This document shows, in pieces, positions 1-8,687 of a stretch of 60,444 bases of DNA (position 1 is the stretch's first letter; each line of letters begins with the position of its first letter). The notes beneath the pieces were generated by a model. That model saw only the letters and a list, made by a program, of their open reading frames with translations. It made no database searches and was not told where the DNA came from. Origin of the DNA: CAZGRP01 sp964527995 (GTDB lineage Bacteria; Zhuqueibacterota; Zhuqueibacteria; Oceanimicrobiales; CAZGRP01); NCBI GenBank assembly GCA_964527995.1, contig CAZGRP010000025.1, forward strand, positions 1 through 60,444. Reading direction: 5' to 3'. The translations under genes were made by a program, and so were the position numbers.

Positions 1-140
1 AAAACCACCCGAACACGGATCACCGCCTGGAGCACACCGGCGCAGCGCCAGGAGCGGCGGAGGCTTCTTCTCGTCATCGGAACGATTCCTATCCTCTTTC
101 GTCAGATGCGATCACCCTCTTGGACCAAAACGGCATCCTT

Positions 141-156
141 ATGCAGAATTCTGCAT
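141..156. promoter_or_regulatory. Perfect palindrome upstream of susC-like gene, possible operator
   Basis: ATGCAGAATTCTGCAT is a perfect 16-bp inverted repeat about 45 bp upstream of the proposed -35 element. It has no T-tract, so a terminator is unlikely. An activator or repressor site is an inference. Confidence 0.35.
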
Positions 157-201
157 AGACCGATGCAAGAACCTGCACCTTCGGCGGTTTTTCGGAACAT
201 T

Positions 202-229
202 TTGGAACGTATGCTATCGTCAATATTTA
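202..229 (+). promoter_or_regulatory. Possible promoter of the SusC/SusD operon
   Basis: TTGGAA (202-207), 16-bp spacer, TATTTA (224-229). It would give a leader of about 110 nt before the ATG at 345. The match is moderate and no operator like those of the ROK regulon is seen. Confidence 0.3.
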
Positions 230-344
230 CAATGCACTTTTCGCTTGCAGCAGCAGCCACCAGTCGCTTTGGCATGCACTTTGTTGTGCAGCACCTTTAC
301 CAATTTTCCTGTGCTTCTCTAATTAACCGATGGGAGGAATTCTC

Positions 345-3281
345 ATGAGTCTTCACCTCTCTGCCTTACGGCAACGGTATCTGGCCGTACGACACATTCT
401 GTTGTTGGGTTTTCTATTGAGCATCCTGCTCCCTGTTTCGGCCATTTCGGCGGAAATTCGGGGTGTCGTCACGGACAAAGCAACTGGAGAGCCCATGGTG
501 GGGGCCAACGTGGTCGTCAAGGGGACTACCATCGGCGCTGCGACCGATGCGAACGGCCGATTCGTGATTCGGAATGTGCCGAACGCCAAATTTACCCTGC
601 GTGTTACCTTCATCGGCTACAAACCCTTCGAGAAGACCTTCTCCCCTGGGGAGGATCTTTCCAACCTGCGGGTTGAACTAACCGAAGACGTTTTTGAGAC
701 CGAGGCAATCGTCGTCACCGGAATTGCCAACACCCGCTCGAAGAGCCGCTCCGAAGTGGCGGTGGCGCGGGTCTCGGCAAGTGCCTTGACCGCGGCGACC
801 GACTACACGAGCCTGGACCAACTCGTTGCCAGCAAGATGCCGGGGGTTCAGTTGCGTTCCTCTTCCGGCAATGTCGGCAGCGGCTTTCGTTTCTTCGTGC
901 GGTCCGGAGGCGGCCTCAACGGCAACGAGCAGCCGGTGATCTACGTGGACGGCGTGCGCATCGACAATACCCAGCTCCGGCCGTTCTTCACCGGCGGCCA
1001 GGGACTCAGCACCCTCGCCGACCTCAGCCCCGATGAGATCGAAAGCATCGAGGTATTGAAGGGGCCGGCGGCTGCGGCCTCCTACGGCACCAACGGCTCC
1101 AATGGCGTCGTCCTCATCAAGACCAAGCGCGGCCGCATCGCAGCGAACGCGCGCGGCGGGGTTTCGGTGAACTACAAACTGACCGTCGGCACCAACACCA
1201 ACTCCTTCAACTACGATCCCGCCCAGTTCGTCAGCGCCGAAGACGCCAACCGCGTCTTTCACAACGGCGACATCACGGAGCAGAACCTGAACATCTCCGG
1301 CGGCAACAACTTCATCAAGTACTTCGCCTCCTACGAGAATCGCGACGAGAAGGGCATCGTGCTCGGCAACAGCCAAAACCGGAACAACCTGCGCGCCAAC
1401 ATCGATGTCTATCCTTCCGACAAGTTCAACTTCACCGTCACCGCCGGATTCGCCAATTCGCGGGCGCAGGTGCCGCAGAACGACAACAACACCCGTGGCT
1501 GGCTCGGCAACACCCTGCTGTTCGCAACTTCCTATCGCTTCACCGACAGTCTCTCCATCGCGAATCTGCGCAACGACTCCGAATCCAACCGGTTTGTAGG
1601 ATCCTTCCAGGCGTCGTGGACCCCCATCCGGGACCTCGAAGCCAAATTCAGTGTCGGCATCGACAACTCGGACCTGCGGTGGGATGAGACGCTGCGTGCC
1701 GATCTCTTTTACAACGGCGTCACCAGCGGTCGGCGTCAGATCTGGACCCGGGACAACAGACAGGTCACCGTCGACCTGAACGTGCGCTACAACTACAGCC
1801 TCGCCGGTGCTATTCAGGCTACCTCGATCGTCGGCACCCAGCTTTTCAACCGCAGGAACCGCACGGCCTTTGCCGCGGCGCAGAACTTCAGCACGCCGCT
1901 GATCATGGAAATCGGCGCCGGGGCTGACTTTCTCGACAAAGGCGAAAGTAAGACACACATCCGCCAGGCCGGCGTGTTCACCACCAATCAGTTCTCCATC
2001 AAGGACCGCTACTTCATGACCCTCGGGCTGCGCAACGATTTCGCCAGCTCCATCGGTAAGAATGCACCGGAGATTTTCTATCCGCAGGCGAGCTTCGCCG
2101 TGCGGCTGGATCAATTCCGCTGGTTCCCGAGCAGCTTCAACCTGTTCAAGGTTCGTGCCGCCTACGGCGAGACCGGTATCCTGCCCAACCTGACTGATGG
2201 CGTGCCGTTACTATGGACCGCCGAAACCGGCGCCTACGGAGCCGGAGCGGTGTTGAGCGCCATCGGCAATGCCGCAATCAAACCGGAGCGTGTTCGCGAA
2301 ATCGAAATGGGCTTCGACACCGAACTTTCCAACTACGCCCTGGAATTCACCTACTACCTCCAGCGGGCACGGGAATCGATCATCGACTTCCGTAATCCGC
2401 CCTCGACCGGCAAGATCGCCTCGGCAGTACCCTTCAACGTCGGCAAGATTGACGGACAGGGCGTGGAGGTGCTGCTGCAAGGCACCCCGTTACGCTCGCG
2501 CAACCTGGAGGTCAACTTCAGCCTGAACAGCGCCTGGCAGACCAACAAGGTCAAAGACCTTGGCGGCGCTCAGCCGATTTTCGACGGCTTCGACGTCAAC
2601 GTCACCAAAGAAGGCCTGCGCAACCACGAGTTCTATCAGCGCAAGGTCGTGGGTGCCCTGTTCAACGAAGACGGCACCTATGCCGGCCCGAAACTGACCG
2701 AAGATCGGGTGCCGCTCGGCAACCCGATTCCCAGCTACACCGGGTCGTTCACCCTCAACCTGCGGCTGGTGCGCAACCTCAACGTGTATGTGCTGACCGA
2801 CTGGGCCACTGGACACAAGGTTTACAACAACACCAAGCGCTTCGCCGTGCGCTTTGGCAACAGCCCGGAGTACAACCGCCTGAAATACCAGCTCGGCCTT
2901 TCCAGCAAACCGCCGGCCGGGGAAGAGAATCTGACCCAGTTCACGCCAGGCACCGCCGAGTACAATCAGGCGGCCGAGCGGATCGCGCGCCTGGACGGCA
3001 ACATCCAGAGCAACTTCATCGAAGACGCCGACTACCTCAAACTGCGCGAAGTCAGCGTCAACTACAATCTTCGTGGCCTGCTGCGGCGCTTGAACGCCAC
3101 CAACCTGGTCAAGAACCTGGTGATCGGCGTCAGCGGTCGCAACCTGTGGACGACCACGAAGTACTCCGGCCCCGATCCGGAGGTGAACTTCGCCGGCGCC
3201 CGTAGCCTTTCGCGCGGACAGGATTTCCTGACCCTGCAGCATCCGCGTACGTACACGTTGTTCCTGCAGATCGGCATCTGA
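345..3281 (+). CDS. SusC/RagA-like TonB-dependent outer membrane receptor
   Basis: Outer membrane active transporter of about 978 residues, normal length for SusC proteins. It has a signal peptide (about 1-36), a CarboxypepD_reg-like beta sandwich (about 38-120, 'GVVTDKATGEPMVGANV'), a plug domain with 'YVDGVRIDN' and 'IESIEVLKGPAAAASYGTNG', and a long beta-barrel. The family imports oligosaccharides or peptides with a SusD lid, using energy from TonB. The ATG at 345 is chosen over the one at 330 because GGGAGG at 332-337 sits 7 nt before it. The SusD partner follows after 66 bp, so the two form one transcription unit ending at the hairpin at 4581. The substrate is not evident: no glycosidase or polysaccharide lyase adjoins the pair, and the promoter lacks the ROK-type site found elsewhere in the window. 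Confidence 0.93.
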   Translation: MSLHLSALRQRYLAVRHILLLGFLLSILLPVSAISAEIRGVVTDKATGEPMVGANVVVKGTTIGAATDANGRFVIRNVPNAKFTLRVTFIGYKPFEKTFSPGEDLSNLRVELTEDVFETEAIVVTGIANTRSKSRSEVAVARVSASALTAATDYTSLDQLVASKMPGVQLRSSSGNVGSGFRFFVRSGGGLNGNEQPVIYVDGVRIDNTQLRPFFTGGQGLSTLADLSPDEIESIEVLKGPAAAASYGTNGSNGVVLIKTKRGRIAANARGGVSVNYKLTVGTNTNSFNYDPAQFVSAEDANRVFHNGDITEQNLNISGGNNFIKYFASYENRDEKGIVLGNSQNRNNLRANIDVYPSDKFNFTVTAGFANSRAQVPQNDNNTRGWLGNTLLFATSYRFTDSLSIANLRNDSESNRFVGSFQASWTPIRDLEAKFSVGIDNSDLRWDETLRADLFYNGVTSGRRQIWTRDNRQVTVDLNVRYNYSLAGAIQATSIVGTQLFNRRNRTAFAAAQNFSTPLIMEIGAGADFLDKGESKTHIRQAGVFTTNQFSIKDRYFMTLGLRNDFASSIGKNAPEIFYPQASFAVRLDQFRWFPSSFNLFKVRAAYGETGILPNLTDGVPLLWTAETGAYGAGAVLSAIGNAAIKPERVREIEMGFDTELSNYALEFTYYLQRARESIIDFRNPPSTGKIASAVPFNVGKIDGQGVEVLLQGTPLRSRNLEVNFSLNSAWQTNKVKDLGGAQPIFDGFDVNVTKEGLRNHEFYQRKVVGALFNEDGTYAGPKLTEDRVPLGNPIPSYTGSFTLNLRLVRNLNVYVLTDWATGHKVYNNTKRFAVRFGNSPEYNRLKYQLGLSSKPPAGEENLTQFTPGTAEYNQAAERIARLDGNIQSNFIEDADYLKLREVSVNYNLRGLLRRLNATNLVKNLVIGVSGRNLWTTTKYSGPDPEVNFAGARSLSRGQDFLTLQHPRTYTLFLQIGI

Positions 3282-3347
3282 TCGCCGGAACCGGCAGGCG
3301 CTGTTATCTGAATGGAAATCTCGAAACTCAATCGAGGGAGATAAAGT

Positions 3348-4553
3348 ATGCGAAGATTCCTTGGGTTCTTATCCCTGGGCCTCCTGCTGGCCGTGATCGG
3401 CTGCGACAACTTCGTGCAGGGGGTCGATCCCCTGATCAATCAGGTGGAAGACGATCGTCTCAACGATCCCTCACAGGTGACCTTCTTGACCAAGGGGGTT
3501 CTACAGCGGTTCGCCACGGCCGCCAGCAACATGGGCATGCTCGCCGGCGGTCTTTCCGATGAGCTGGTCTTTGACCAGGACCTGCCGCGCGCAACCTTTC
3601 CCACCTATCGCGACATCGATGCCGGCGAAATCACCCTGGACAACAACTCGGTCGACGGGCTGTCCTTCCGCTTGAACGAGGCGCGCTTTTTCGCCGATGA
3701 CCTCGTTCGCCGCGTCAATGAACTCGAAGGCGTCGATCCCGATGAAAAGCGCCAGGCGTTGTACACCGGCTACTTGATCGGCGGGCTCATGCGCCAGTAT
3801 CTGGCCAGCTATTGGGCCCTCAATCCGGACGAGCCCGGCGGTGTGATCGATGCCGGACCCTTCATCCCTGCCGCCGACATGTACCAGCTGGCGCTGGACA
3901 AGTATCAGCAGGCGTTGAAGTTCGCCGGCGACGAGCATGACAAGCGGGTGGTGAACACCCTCATCGCTCGCATTTACCTGCTGACCGGCGACTACGCCAA
4001 TGCGGCTACCTTCGCCCAGCAAGGCCTGCAGGAGGGCGACGAGCCCTTCACCGCCGACTACAGCGTGGAGTCGCCGAACTCTTACTACTTCGGCGGTGGC
4101 AACGGCCGCATTCAGTGGATCGTGGATTTCCGTTTCAACGACTACATCACCCAGGATCCGAATGAGGCCAACCGCATCAAGATCCTGCCGACCACCGGCA
4201 CCAGCGGCAAGACCTACTACTACCAGAACATGTTCCCAGACCGCGAATCGCCGTTTCCGGTGGCGACCTGGCAGGAGAATCTGCTGATGCTGGCGGAAAT
4301 CGACGTGCGCAACAGCAACAACCCCGGCGCGCTCGCCCGCATCAATGCCCTGCGCGCCTCCTACGGCCTCAGCCCGCTCACTTCCGTCGACCTGGATGTC
4401 ATCTACGTGGAGCGGGACAAGACCCTGTTCCTGACCGGCGCGCGTTTGCTGGATGAGCATCGCTTCAACCGCTGGCACCTCGCTCCAGGAAAATGGAAGT
4501 ATCTGCCGATCACCGCACGCGAACGGAACGCCAATCCGAACCTCGGCAGCTGA
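3348..4553 (+). CDS. SusD/RagB-like substrate-binding outer membrane lipoprotein
   Basis: Surface lipoprotein that caps the SusC barrel and captures substrate. The signal peptide ends in the lipobox 'LAVIGC' with Cys19 as the lipid-modified residue. The body shows SusD-type TPR-like helices ('KYQQALKFAGDEHDKRVVNTLIA', read here as two pieces around residues 183-205) and a late 'LLMLAEIDVRNSNNPGALA' helix, then the typical C-terminal 'ERDKTLFLTGARLLDEHRF' segment. At 401 residues it is shorter than Bacteroides SusD (about 550) but within the range of RagB/SusD proteins from other FCB phyla. GGGAG at 3335-3339 lies about 8 nt upstream of the ATG. It directly follows the SusC gene and is followed by a strong terminator. 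Confidence 0.9.
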   Translation: MRRFLGFLSLGLLLAVIGCDNFVQGVDPLINQVEDDRLNDPSQVTFLTKGVLQRFATAASNMGMLAGGLSDELVFDQDLPRATFPTYRDIDAGEITLDNNSVDGLSFRLNEARFFADDLVRRVNELEGVDPDEKRQALYTGYLIGGLMRQYLASYWALNPDEPGGVIDAGPFIPAADMYQLALDKYQQALKFAGDEHDKRVVNTLIARIYLLTGDYANAATFAQQGLQEGDEPFTADYSVESPNSYYFGGGNGRIQWIVDFRFNDYITQDPNEANRIKILPTTGTSGKTYYYQNMFPDRESPFPVATWQENLLMLAEIDVRNSNNPGALARINALRASYGLSPLTSVDLDVIYVERDKTLFLTGARLLDEHRFNRWHLAPGKWKYLPITARERNANPNLGS

Positions 4554-4580
4554 TCGAAGCGCAGAATCACGGTTGACAGG

Positions 4581-4625
4581 CACAAATGCTTCACCAAATT
4601 GGTGAAGCATTTGTGCTTTTGTTTT
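4581..4625 (+). terminator. Rho-independent terminator after susCD
   Basis: A perfect 17-bp inverted repeat with one central base (4581-4615) starts with CACAAATGCTTCACCAA. It is followed by CTTTTGTTTTG, a U-rich tail in RNA. It begins 27 bp after the SusD stop codon. Confidence 0.85.
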
Positions 4626-4669
4626 GCTATATTATGGGGAAACCGCCAGTGAACCGGGAGGAAAGAATC

Positions 4670-5065
4670 ATGTATCGGCATTGGTCTGCAGTCGTGATCG
4701 TTCTCCTGTTCGCGGCCTGCGCCGGTCGCAGACTGGAAATCCCCGTTACAGCCGACTACAATACCATCACCCAGGAAGAAATCATCGAGGCCCTCAAGAA
4801 GCGGCCCATGCGGTCCGCCTACGAGCTGATCGAGTTTCTGCGGCCGAAGTATCTGCTCCCCCGCATGCAAACCACGGTGAATCAGGGAGTCATCCGGCGC
4901 GAGCCAATCGTCTACCTCAACAACATTCGTCTCGGCACGCTCGACGAGCTCAACAACATCGATATCCTGCAGATTCACGAGATCCGCTACCTCAAGTCCA
5001 CCGACGCGACCACCCGGCTCGGTGCGGGCCACGAAGGCGGCGCCATTCTCATCAGCACGCGCTGA
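4670..5065 (+). CDS. Small lipoprotein with TonB-plug-like C-terminus
   Basis: 131-residue predicted lipoprotein: hydrophobic leader with lipobox 'LFAAC' (Cys17), then a small globular domain. The C-terminal part ('EPIVYLNNIRLGTLDELNN', 'IHEIRYLKSTDATTRLGAGH', 'GGAILISTR') reads like the second half of a TonB receptor plug, where a named-loop/strand unit is followed by '..YG..G..GVI.I.T'. No barrel follows, so it cannot be a receptor. The ATG at 4670 is chosen because GGGAGG (4656-4661) lies 8 nt before it; an upstream ATG at 4586 lies inside the terminator hairpin. Its place just behind susCD suggests a partner or regulator of a receptor, but this is inference. Function unknown. Confidence 0.7.
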   Translation: MYRHWSAVVIVLLFAACAGRRLEIPVTADYNTITQEEIIEALKKRPMRSAYELIEFLRPKYLLPRMQTTVNQGVIRREPIVYLNNIRLGTLDELNNIDILQIHEIRYLKSTDATTRLGAGHEGGAILISTR

Positions 5066-5195
5066 CCGTCGCCAGCTTCAATCGCCACGGGCTTCCACCC
5101 ACACCTCCATCGCGTATCGTCCAGCCCCTCGCGGGGATCACCTACGATCGTTGCGCGTTTTGTGCCGAGAATCTGCTGCCGAAGAAAAACAAGAT

Positions 5196-5217
5196 GGGGC
5201 CGGATCACTCCGGCCCC
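5196..5217. terminator. Bidirectional terminator between convergent units
   Basis: GGGGCCGGA (5196-5204), loop TCAC, TCCGGCCCC (5209-5217). On the minus strand it is followed by a T-rich run (ATCTTGTTTTTC), so it mainly ends the minus-strand operon that starts at 14668. On the plus strand the tail is weaker. Confidence 0.75.
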
Positions 5218-5355
5218 ACTCTCTTGGGTTGGGCGGCCACACGCTGGTGACCGGTGGCGTTGGGGAGCTGTTCCGGCGAGGTGGTCGGTGGCGGCGACAA
5301 ACGCCGCAACGTGGCCGGCCACATCTCGCTGGAACTATGAGGAGATACCAGCGAG

Positions 5356-7287
5356 CTACTTAACCAGAACCATCTTCTTGGTCGTCACCTGATTGCCGCT
5401 CTTCAGCTTGTAGAAGTAGACACCGCTGCCCACCGGATTGCCGGCGTCGTCACGGCCATTCCACTCGACGCGGTGCCGGCCCGGTGACTGGGTGGCGTCC
5501 ACCAGAGTGCGCACCCGCTGGCCCATCAGGTTGTAGACCTCGAGCTGCACGTCGCTACGCACCGGCAGGTCGTAGGAGATGGTCGTCGATGGGTTGAACG
5601 GATTGGGATAGTTCTGGTACAGAGAGAACTCCTCCGGAACTCGTGAGGAGCTGCTCTCCACCGAAGTGACCGGGAACCCGGCGTCGCCGGAAAAGATGTA
5701 GAGCTTGCCCTGGCTGCTATCGCCCCAGGCGTGCGCGGCCACCAGGAACTCGTTGATGCCGTCTCCGTCCATGTCCCACAGCGGCCGGCCGATCGGCAGC
5801 CCAAAGCCTGAACCGGGCTGCGGGTCGTCGGGTTCGATGGTGAAGGCCACCTCATCGCGAACTGTCGGCCCGCCCATGTAGACGAAGTAGCGTCCCTTGA
5901 CGATGTCGCCGTTGACGACCGTCACCGAGTCGTTGTGGCCGGACCAGAGGTAGTCGTCATAGCCATCGCCATTGATGTCGCCGACCGAGCTGGACCAGCC
6001 TCCACGCCAGGCCGCGGGGGGAGCGGAGGGGTCGAGGGTCGTTCCCAGCCCGCCGTCGGCGACGTTGTCGAAGTTGTTGCTTCCGCCGAAGAAGAGCCAC
6101 TTCAGAGGCAGGCCCGGTTCATAGCCAAACAAATTACGCGGCCAGATGTTTGAGGTGAGAAAGTCGGTCACCCCATCGCCGTTGTAATCGCCCTGCGTGT
6201 AGAAACCGCTCGGATTGAAAAGGTAACCCATCAGCTCGGAGTTCCTGGACAGGTCGCCGCGGGTCGTATCCTGTTTCGGGATGACCAGGTCAGGCCAGGT
6301 CTCCCACCCGCTGAGGTCGCTGCCCCCGAAATAGAAAATGAACTTGCCGTACTTCTCGTGAATTTCGAAGTAGGCGGTGTCGGCGGCTGTGCCGGAGCGG
6401 CCTTTCTGCACATCGATGTCGTAGGCGCCATAGCAACTGACGACCAGATCGTCGTAACCGTCGCCATTCCAGTCGCCGGTCTCCATGCCGTACCAGGCGC
6501 CCTGCATGTTGTGCCAGTAGTTGCCAAGCCGGTAGCTCGGGGTCGCGCCTGCCGAAAGCGGCCCGAGATAGACATAGCGGTAGCTCCAGTTCTCAACGGT
6601 ATCGGGGAGAGCGTGGGTCGTGTCGATGGCTTCGGCAGGGTCGGTCACGATGTAGGAATAGGACCCTCCGGATTCACTCACCACCAGGTCACCAACGCCG
6701 TCGCCGTTATAGTCGCCGATCTGCAACGACCAGCCGAACCGGATCGAAGGGTCGGGAGTGATGTAGTGACCGGGACGCTCCGCCTCCGGGTCCTGCAGCA
6801 TCATGTCGGCGCTGGTCACGTCACCGCTGAGCGAGGTGCTGCCAAAATAGATGTACACTGCGCCGCCGGTGGTGAAAGTGTCCTGGCTGGTGGTGATATA
6901 GTCCTCAGCCCAGGCACCGACAGCGATGTCATCGATGCCGTCCCCGTTCAGATCGCCCACCATGATCGGCAGACCGAAACGATTGTCTGCCGGGCCTGGA
7001 TTCAATAGCGTGGCGCCGGCAACGGGGTTCACTTGCCCCGTGACGTCGCCGAAGAAAATCCGCACCGCCCGTGCCGTGCGATGTCCCGGCGACGGTACGA
7101 TGAGGTCGGGGAAGGTATCGCCGTTCACATCCCCGACGTTCACCCCCCAGACTCCCAGTGATCCGTCCACGCCCGCTACGCCTTCGATGGTGGCGTATGG
7201 GGTCAACACTTCGCCGGTAACCAAAGCGATGGTCAGCAGGACGGCTATCCCCAGGGTCGCAGCCGCCACGACGACTCTTGTTCTCAT
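5356..7287 (-). CDS. Exported FG-GAP/VCBS repeat protein with C-terminal sorting domain
   Basis: 643-residue secreted protein. A signal peptide is followed by about seven integrin-alpha-like FG-GAP repeats, each with a calcium-binding loop such as 'GDVNGDTFPDLIV', 'GDLNGDGIDDIAV', 'GDYNGDGVGDLVV', 'GDWNGDGYDDLVV' and 'GDINGDGYDDY', which would fold as a beta-propeller. The last 90 residues are a FlgD-like Ig domain starting 'YQNYPNPFNPSTTISYDLP' and ending 'SGVYFYKLKSG...KKMVLVK', the C-terminal signal for type IX-like secretion in FCB bacteria. The ATG at 7287 has AAGGAGG 6 nt upstream. It is last in the minus-strand series TonB receptor, small peptide, 961-aa protein, PorV-like protein, FG-GAP protein. 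The likely role is surface adhesion or binding; the ligand is unknown. Confidence 0.88.
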   Translation of the reverse strand: MRTRVVVAAATLGIAVLLTIALVTGEVLTPYATIEGVAGVDGSLGVWGVNVGDVNGDTFPDLIVPSPGHRTARAVRIFFGDVTGQVNPVAGATLLNPGPADNRFGLPIMVGDLNGDGIDDIAVGAWAEDYITTSQDTFTTGGAVYIYFGSTSLSGDVTSADMMLQDPEAERPGHYITPDPSIRFGWSLQIGDYNGDGVGDLVVSESGGSYSYIVTDPAEAIDTTHALPDTVENWSYRYVYLGPLSAGATPSYRLGNYWHNMQGAWYGMETGDWNGDGYDDLVVSCYGAYDIDVQKGRSGTAADTAYFEIHEKYGKFIFYFGGSDLSGWETWPDLVIPKQDTTRGDLSRNSELMGYLFNPSGFYTQGDYNGDGVTDFLTSNIWPRNLFGYEPGLPLKWLFFGGSNNFDNVADGGLGTTLDPSAPPAAWRGGWSSSVGDINGDGYDDYLWSGHNDSVTVVNGDIVKGRYFVYMGGPTVRDEVAFTIEPDDPQPGSGFGLPIGRPLWDMDGDGINEFLVAAHAWGDSSQGKLYIFSGDAGFPVTSVESSSSRVPEEFSLYQNYPNPFNPSTTISYDLPVRSDVQLEVYNLMGQRVRTLVDATQSPGRHRVEWNGRDDAGNPVGSGVYFYKLKSGNQVTTKKMVLVK

Positions 7288-7580
7288 GTTGTTCCTCCTT
7301 CTGAAATGACCGCCCGGCCGCACACATATCGTCGGCAGTTCCAACTGTCCGTCCGATCAGCAGTCGGCTCCGCGGGGCGGTCTGCCTGCCATTCCTCGAC
7401 CATGCCGGCAAGACCCTTCAGCCGCCATGGCCTCCGGAACTCTTCCGGCCTACAAGTCACCCCTCCCAGCCAGAATCTTATCAAGTACCCACGTTCCTCA
7501 CCTCCTCTCTCCTTGCCAGGCCGACTTCCCGCGGGGGCGTCGTCGTCGGCCCGCAAAGCTCTGTATGCGCGACCTGCTGC
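7288..7580. other. Intergenic gap inside the minus-strand operon
   Basis: About 290 bp with no supported gene, hairpin terminator or promoter, apart from the SD of the downstream FG-GAP gene. Short frames present on both strands lack ribosome sites and recognisable sequence. Confidence 0.5.
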
Positions 7581-8591
7581 TCAGAATCCGATCTCGAGGG
7601 TGAAGCGGTGGACATTCGATAGCATGCCGAACTTGGCGAAGGCGTAGTCGAGATTCGCTGACGCCCCACCCATCGCCAGTCGGAGCCCGGCGCCGTAGGT
7701 CAGTCCCTGCTCGGCGTAGCGGTACTTGTAGCCACCGCGCAGAAAGATCCGGTTCTGCCATGCGAACTCCAGACCAAAATTCCCCCGTTCGACGTCGTCC
7801 ACCGGGTGGTTTCCGTCCGCGACAAACACCAGCGTGGCTCGGTCACTCGGCATCAGCAGGCTTTGGCCACCCAGCAGATCGATAGCAATTCCGACCCGGA
7901 AGTTGGTTGGCAGCGGCCAGGTGTCGGTCTCGAGCTGGGCCTTGATCGGGCTGGAGGCCGGTCCCGGATAGTACGGGATGATCAAATCATCCCCGTGGAT
8001 CTGCATGCTGGCGCCGAAGTTGGTCAGCGCCATCCCAAGACGCAAGCCGCTGTAGCCGATGTTGAGGAGACTGCCTATGTCGAAGGAGATGCCCTGAGCG
8101 ACCTCGTTGTAGATCTGCTGGCGGATATACTTTACGGTGACACCAAAGGAGAAACGATCGGTCAATCGGTTGGAGTAACTTACACCCAGGGCAAAGTCGG
8201 AGGCATCGAAGTAGCTGCCGGTGCCTCGCGGCTGCTCCAGCGTCGTGATTTCGATCTCGGCCATATTGAGGAAAGTAGCGCTGGCGCCGATGGCGCCATC
8301 ACCGACAGGAACGACGAGGCCGACGAAGTCGTGGCTGATCTCGCCGATCCAGGAGTTGTGCGCCGCCACGAAGCGGGAGTTCCTCAGTCCCGCCAGCCCC
8401 GCGGGATTCCAGTAAAGCGCCGTAGCGTCGTTGGGCAGCGCGACGATCGCCTCGCCCATGCCGGCGGCGCGAGCGCCAACGCCGATCTTGAGAAACTGGG
8501 CCGCAGTGGAGCCTTGTTGCGCTGCCGCGGGGAGAACGAGTGTTCCTGCAAGAAAGAGAAGTGCGGCAACCGAAATACAAACACGTCTCAT
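7581..8591 (-). CDS. PorV/PorQ-family outer membrane protein
   Basis: 336-residue predicted outer membrane beta-barrel of the PorV/PorQ (UPF0164) family. A signal peptide (about 1-24, ending 'AAAQQ') is followed by the family signature 'KIGVGARAAGMGEAIVALPN' and 'DATALYWNPAGLAGL'. Alternating hydrophobic strands end in the aromatic 'VHRFTLEIGF'. In Bacteroidota, PorV shuttles type IX cargo from the translocon to the attachment complex. AGGAG lies 8 nt before the ATG. It sits between two genes for exported proteins that carry FlgD-like sorting domains, which supports a secretion or surface-display role for this local set. No other type IX core gene (porK, L, M, N, sov) is in the window. Confidence 0.87.
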   Translation of the reverse strand: MRRVCISVAALLFLAGTLVLPAAAQQGSTAAQFLKIGVGARAAGMGEAIVALPNDATALYWNPAGLAGLRNSRFVAAHNSWIGEISHDFVGLVVPVGDGAIGASATFLNMAEIEITTLEQPRGTGSYFDASDFALGVSYSNRLTDRFSFGVTVKYIRQQIYNEVAQGISFDIGSLLNIGYSGLRLGMALTNFGASMQIHGDDLIIPYYPGPASSPIKAQLETDTWPLPTNFRVGIAIDLLGGQSLLMPSDRATLVFVADGNHPVDDVERGNFGLEFAWQNRIFLRGGYKYRYAEQGLTYGAGLRLAMGGASANLDYAFAKFGMLSNVHRFTLEIGF

Positions 8592-8687
8592 GAACGCATC
8601 TCCTACCCGTAGACGGAGAAAAACTTACTCGGAGCCAGGGCACGGGCGATCGAAGTGAGCACCGGCCGGCATCTTCGCGACGGCTGA

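Larger units (their letters stand above)
1..344. other. Intergenic leader upstream of the SusC gene
   Basis: I see no credible gene here; the short open frame from 106 has no ribosome site and no recognisable product. The stretch holds a perfect 16-bp palindrome (141-156) and a possible promoter (202-229), described separately, and ends with the SD sequence GGGAGG (332-337) of the SusC gene. Confidence 0.6.

Noticed and set aside
106..348. 80-codon open frame upstream of the SusC gene
   Set aside because: No ribosome site, covers the likely promoter, overlaps the SusC start, no recognisable sequence.
678..2114. Long minus-strand open frame opposite the SusC gene
   Set aside because: It lies wholly within a clear SusC coding region, has no ribosome site or family match, and GC-rich codon bias routinely opens the opposite frame.
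4573..4633. TTGACA at 4573 and TATATT near 4628 as a promoter for the small lipoprotein
   Set aside because: The spacing is about 50 bp and the interval is occupied by the terminator hairpin.
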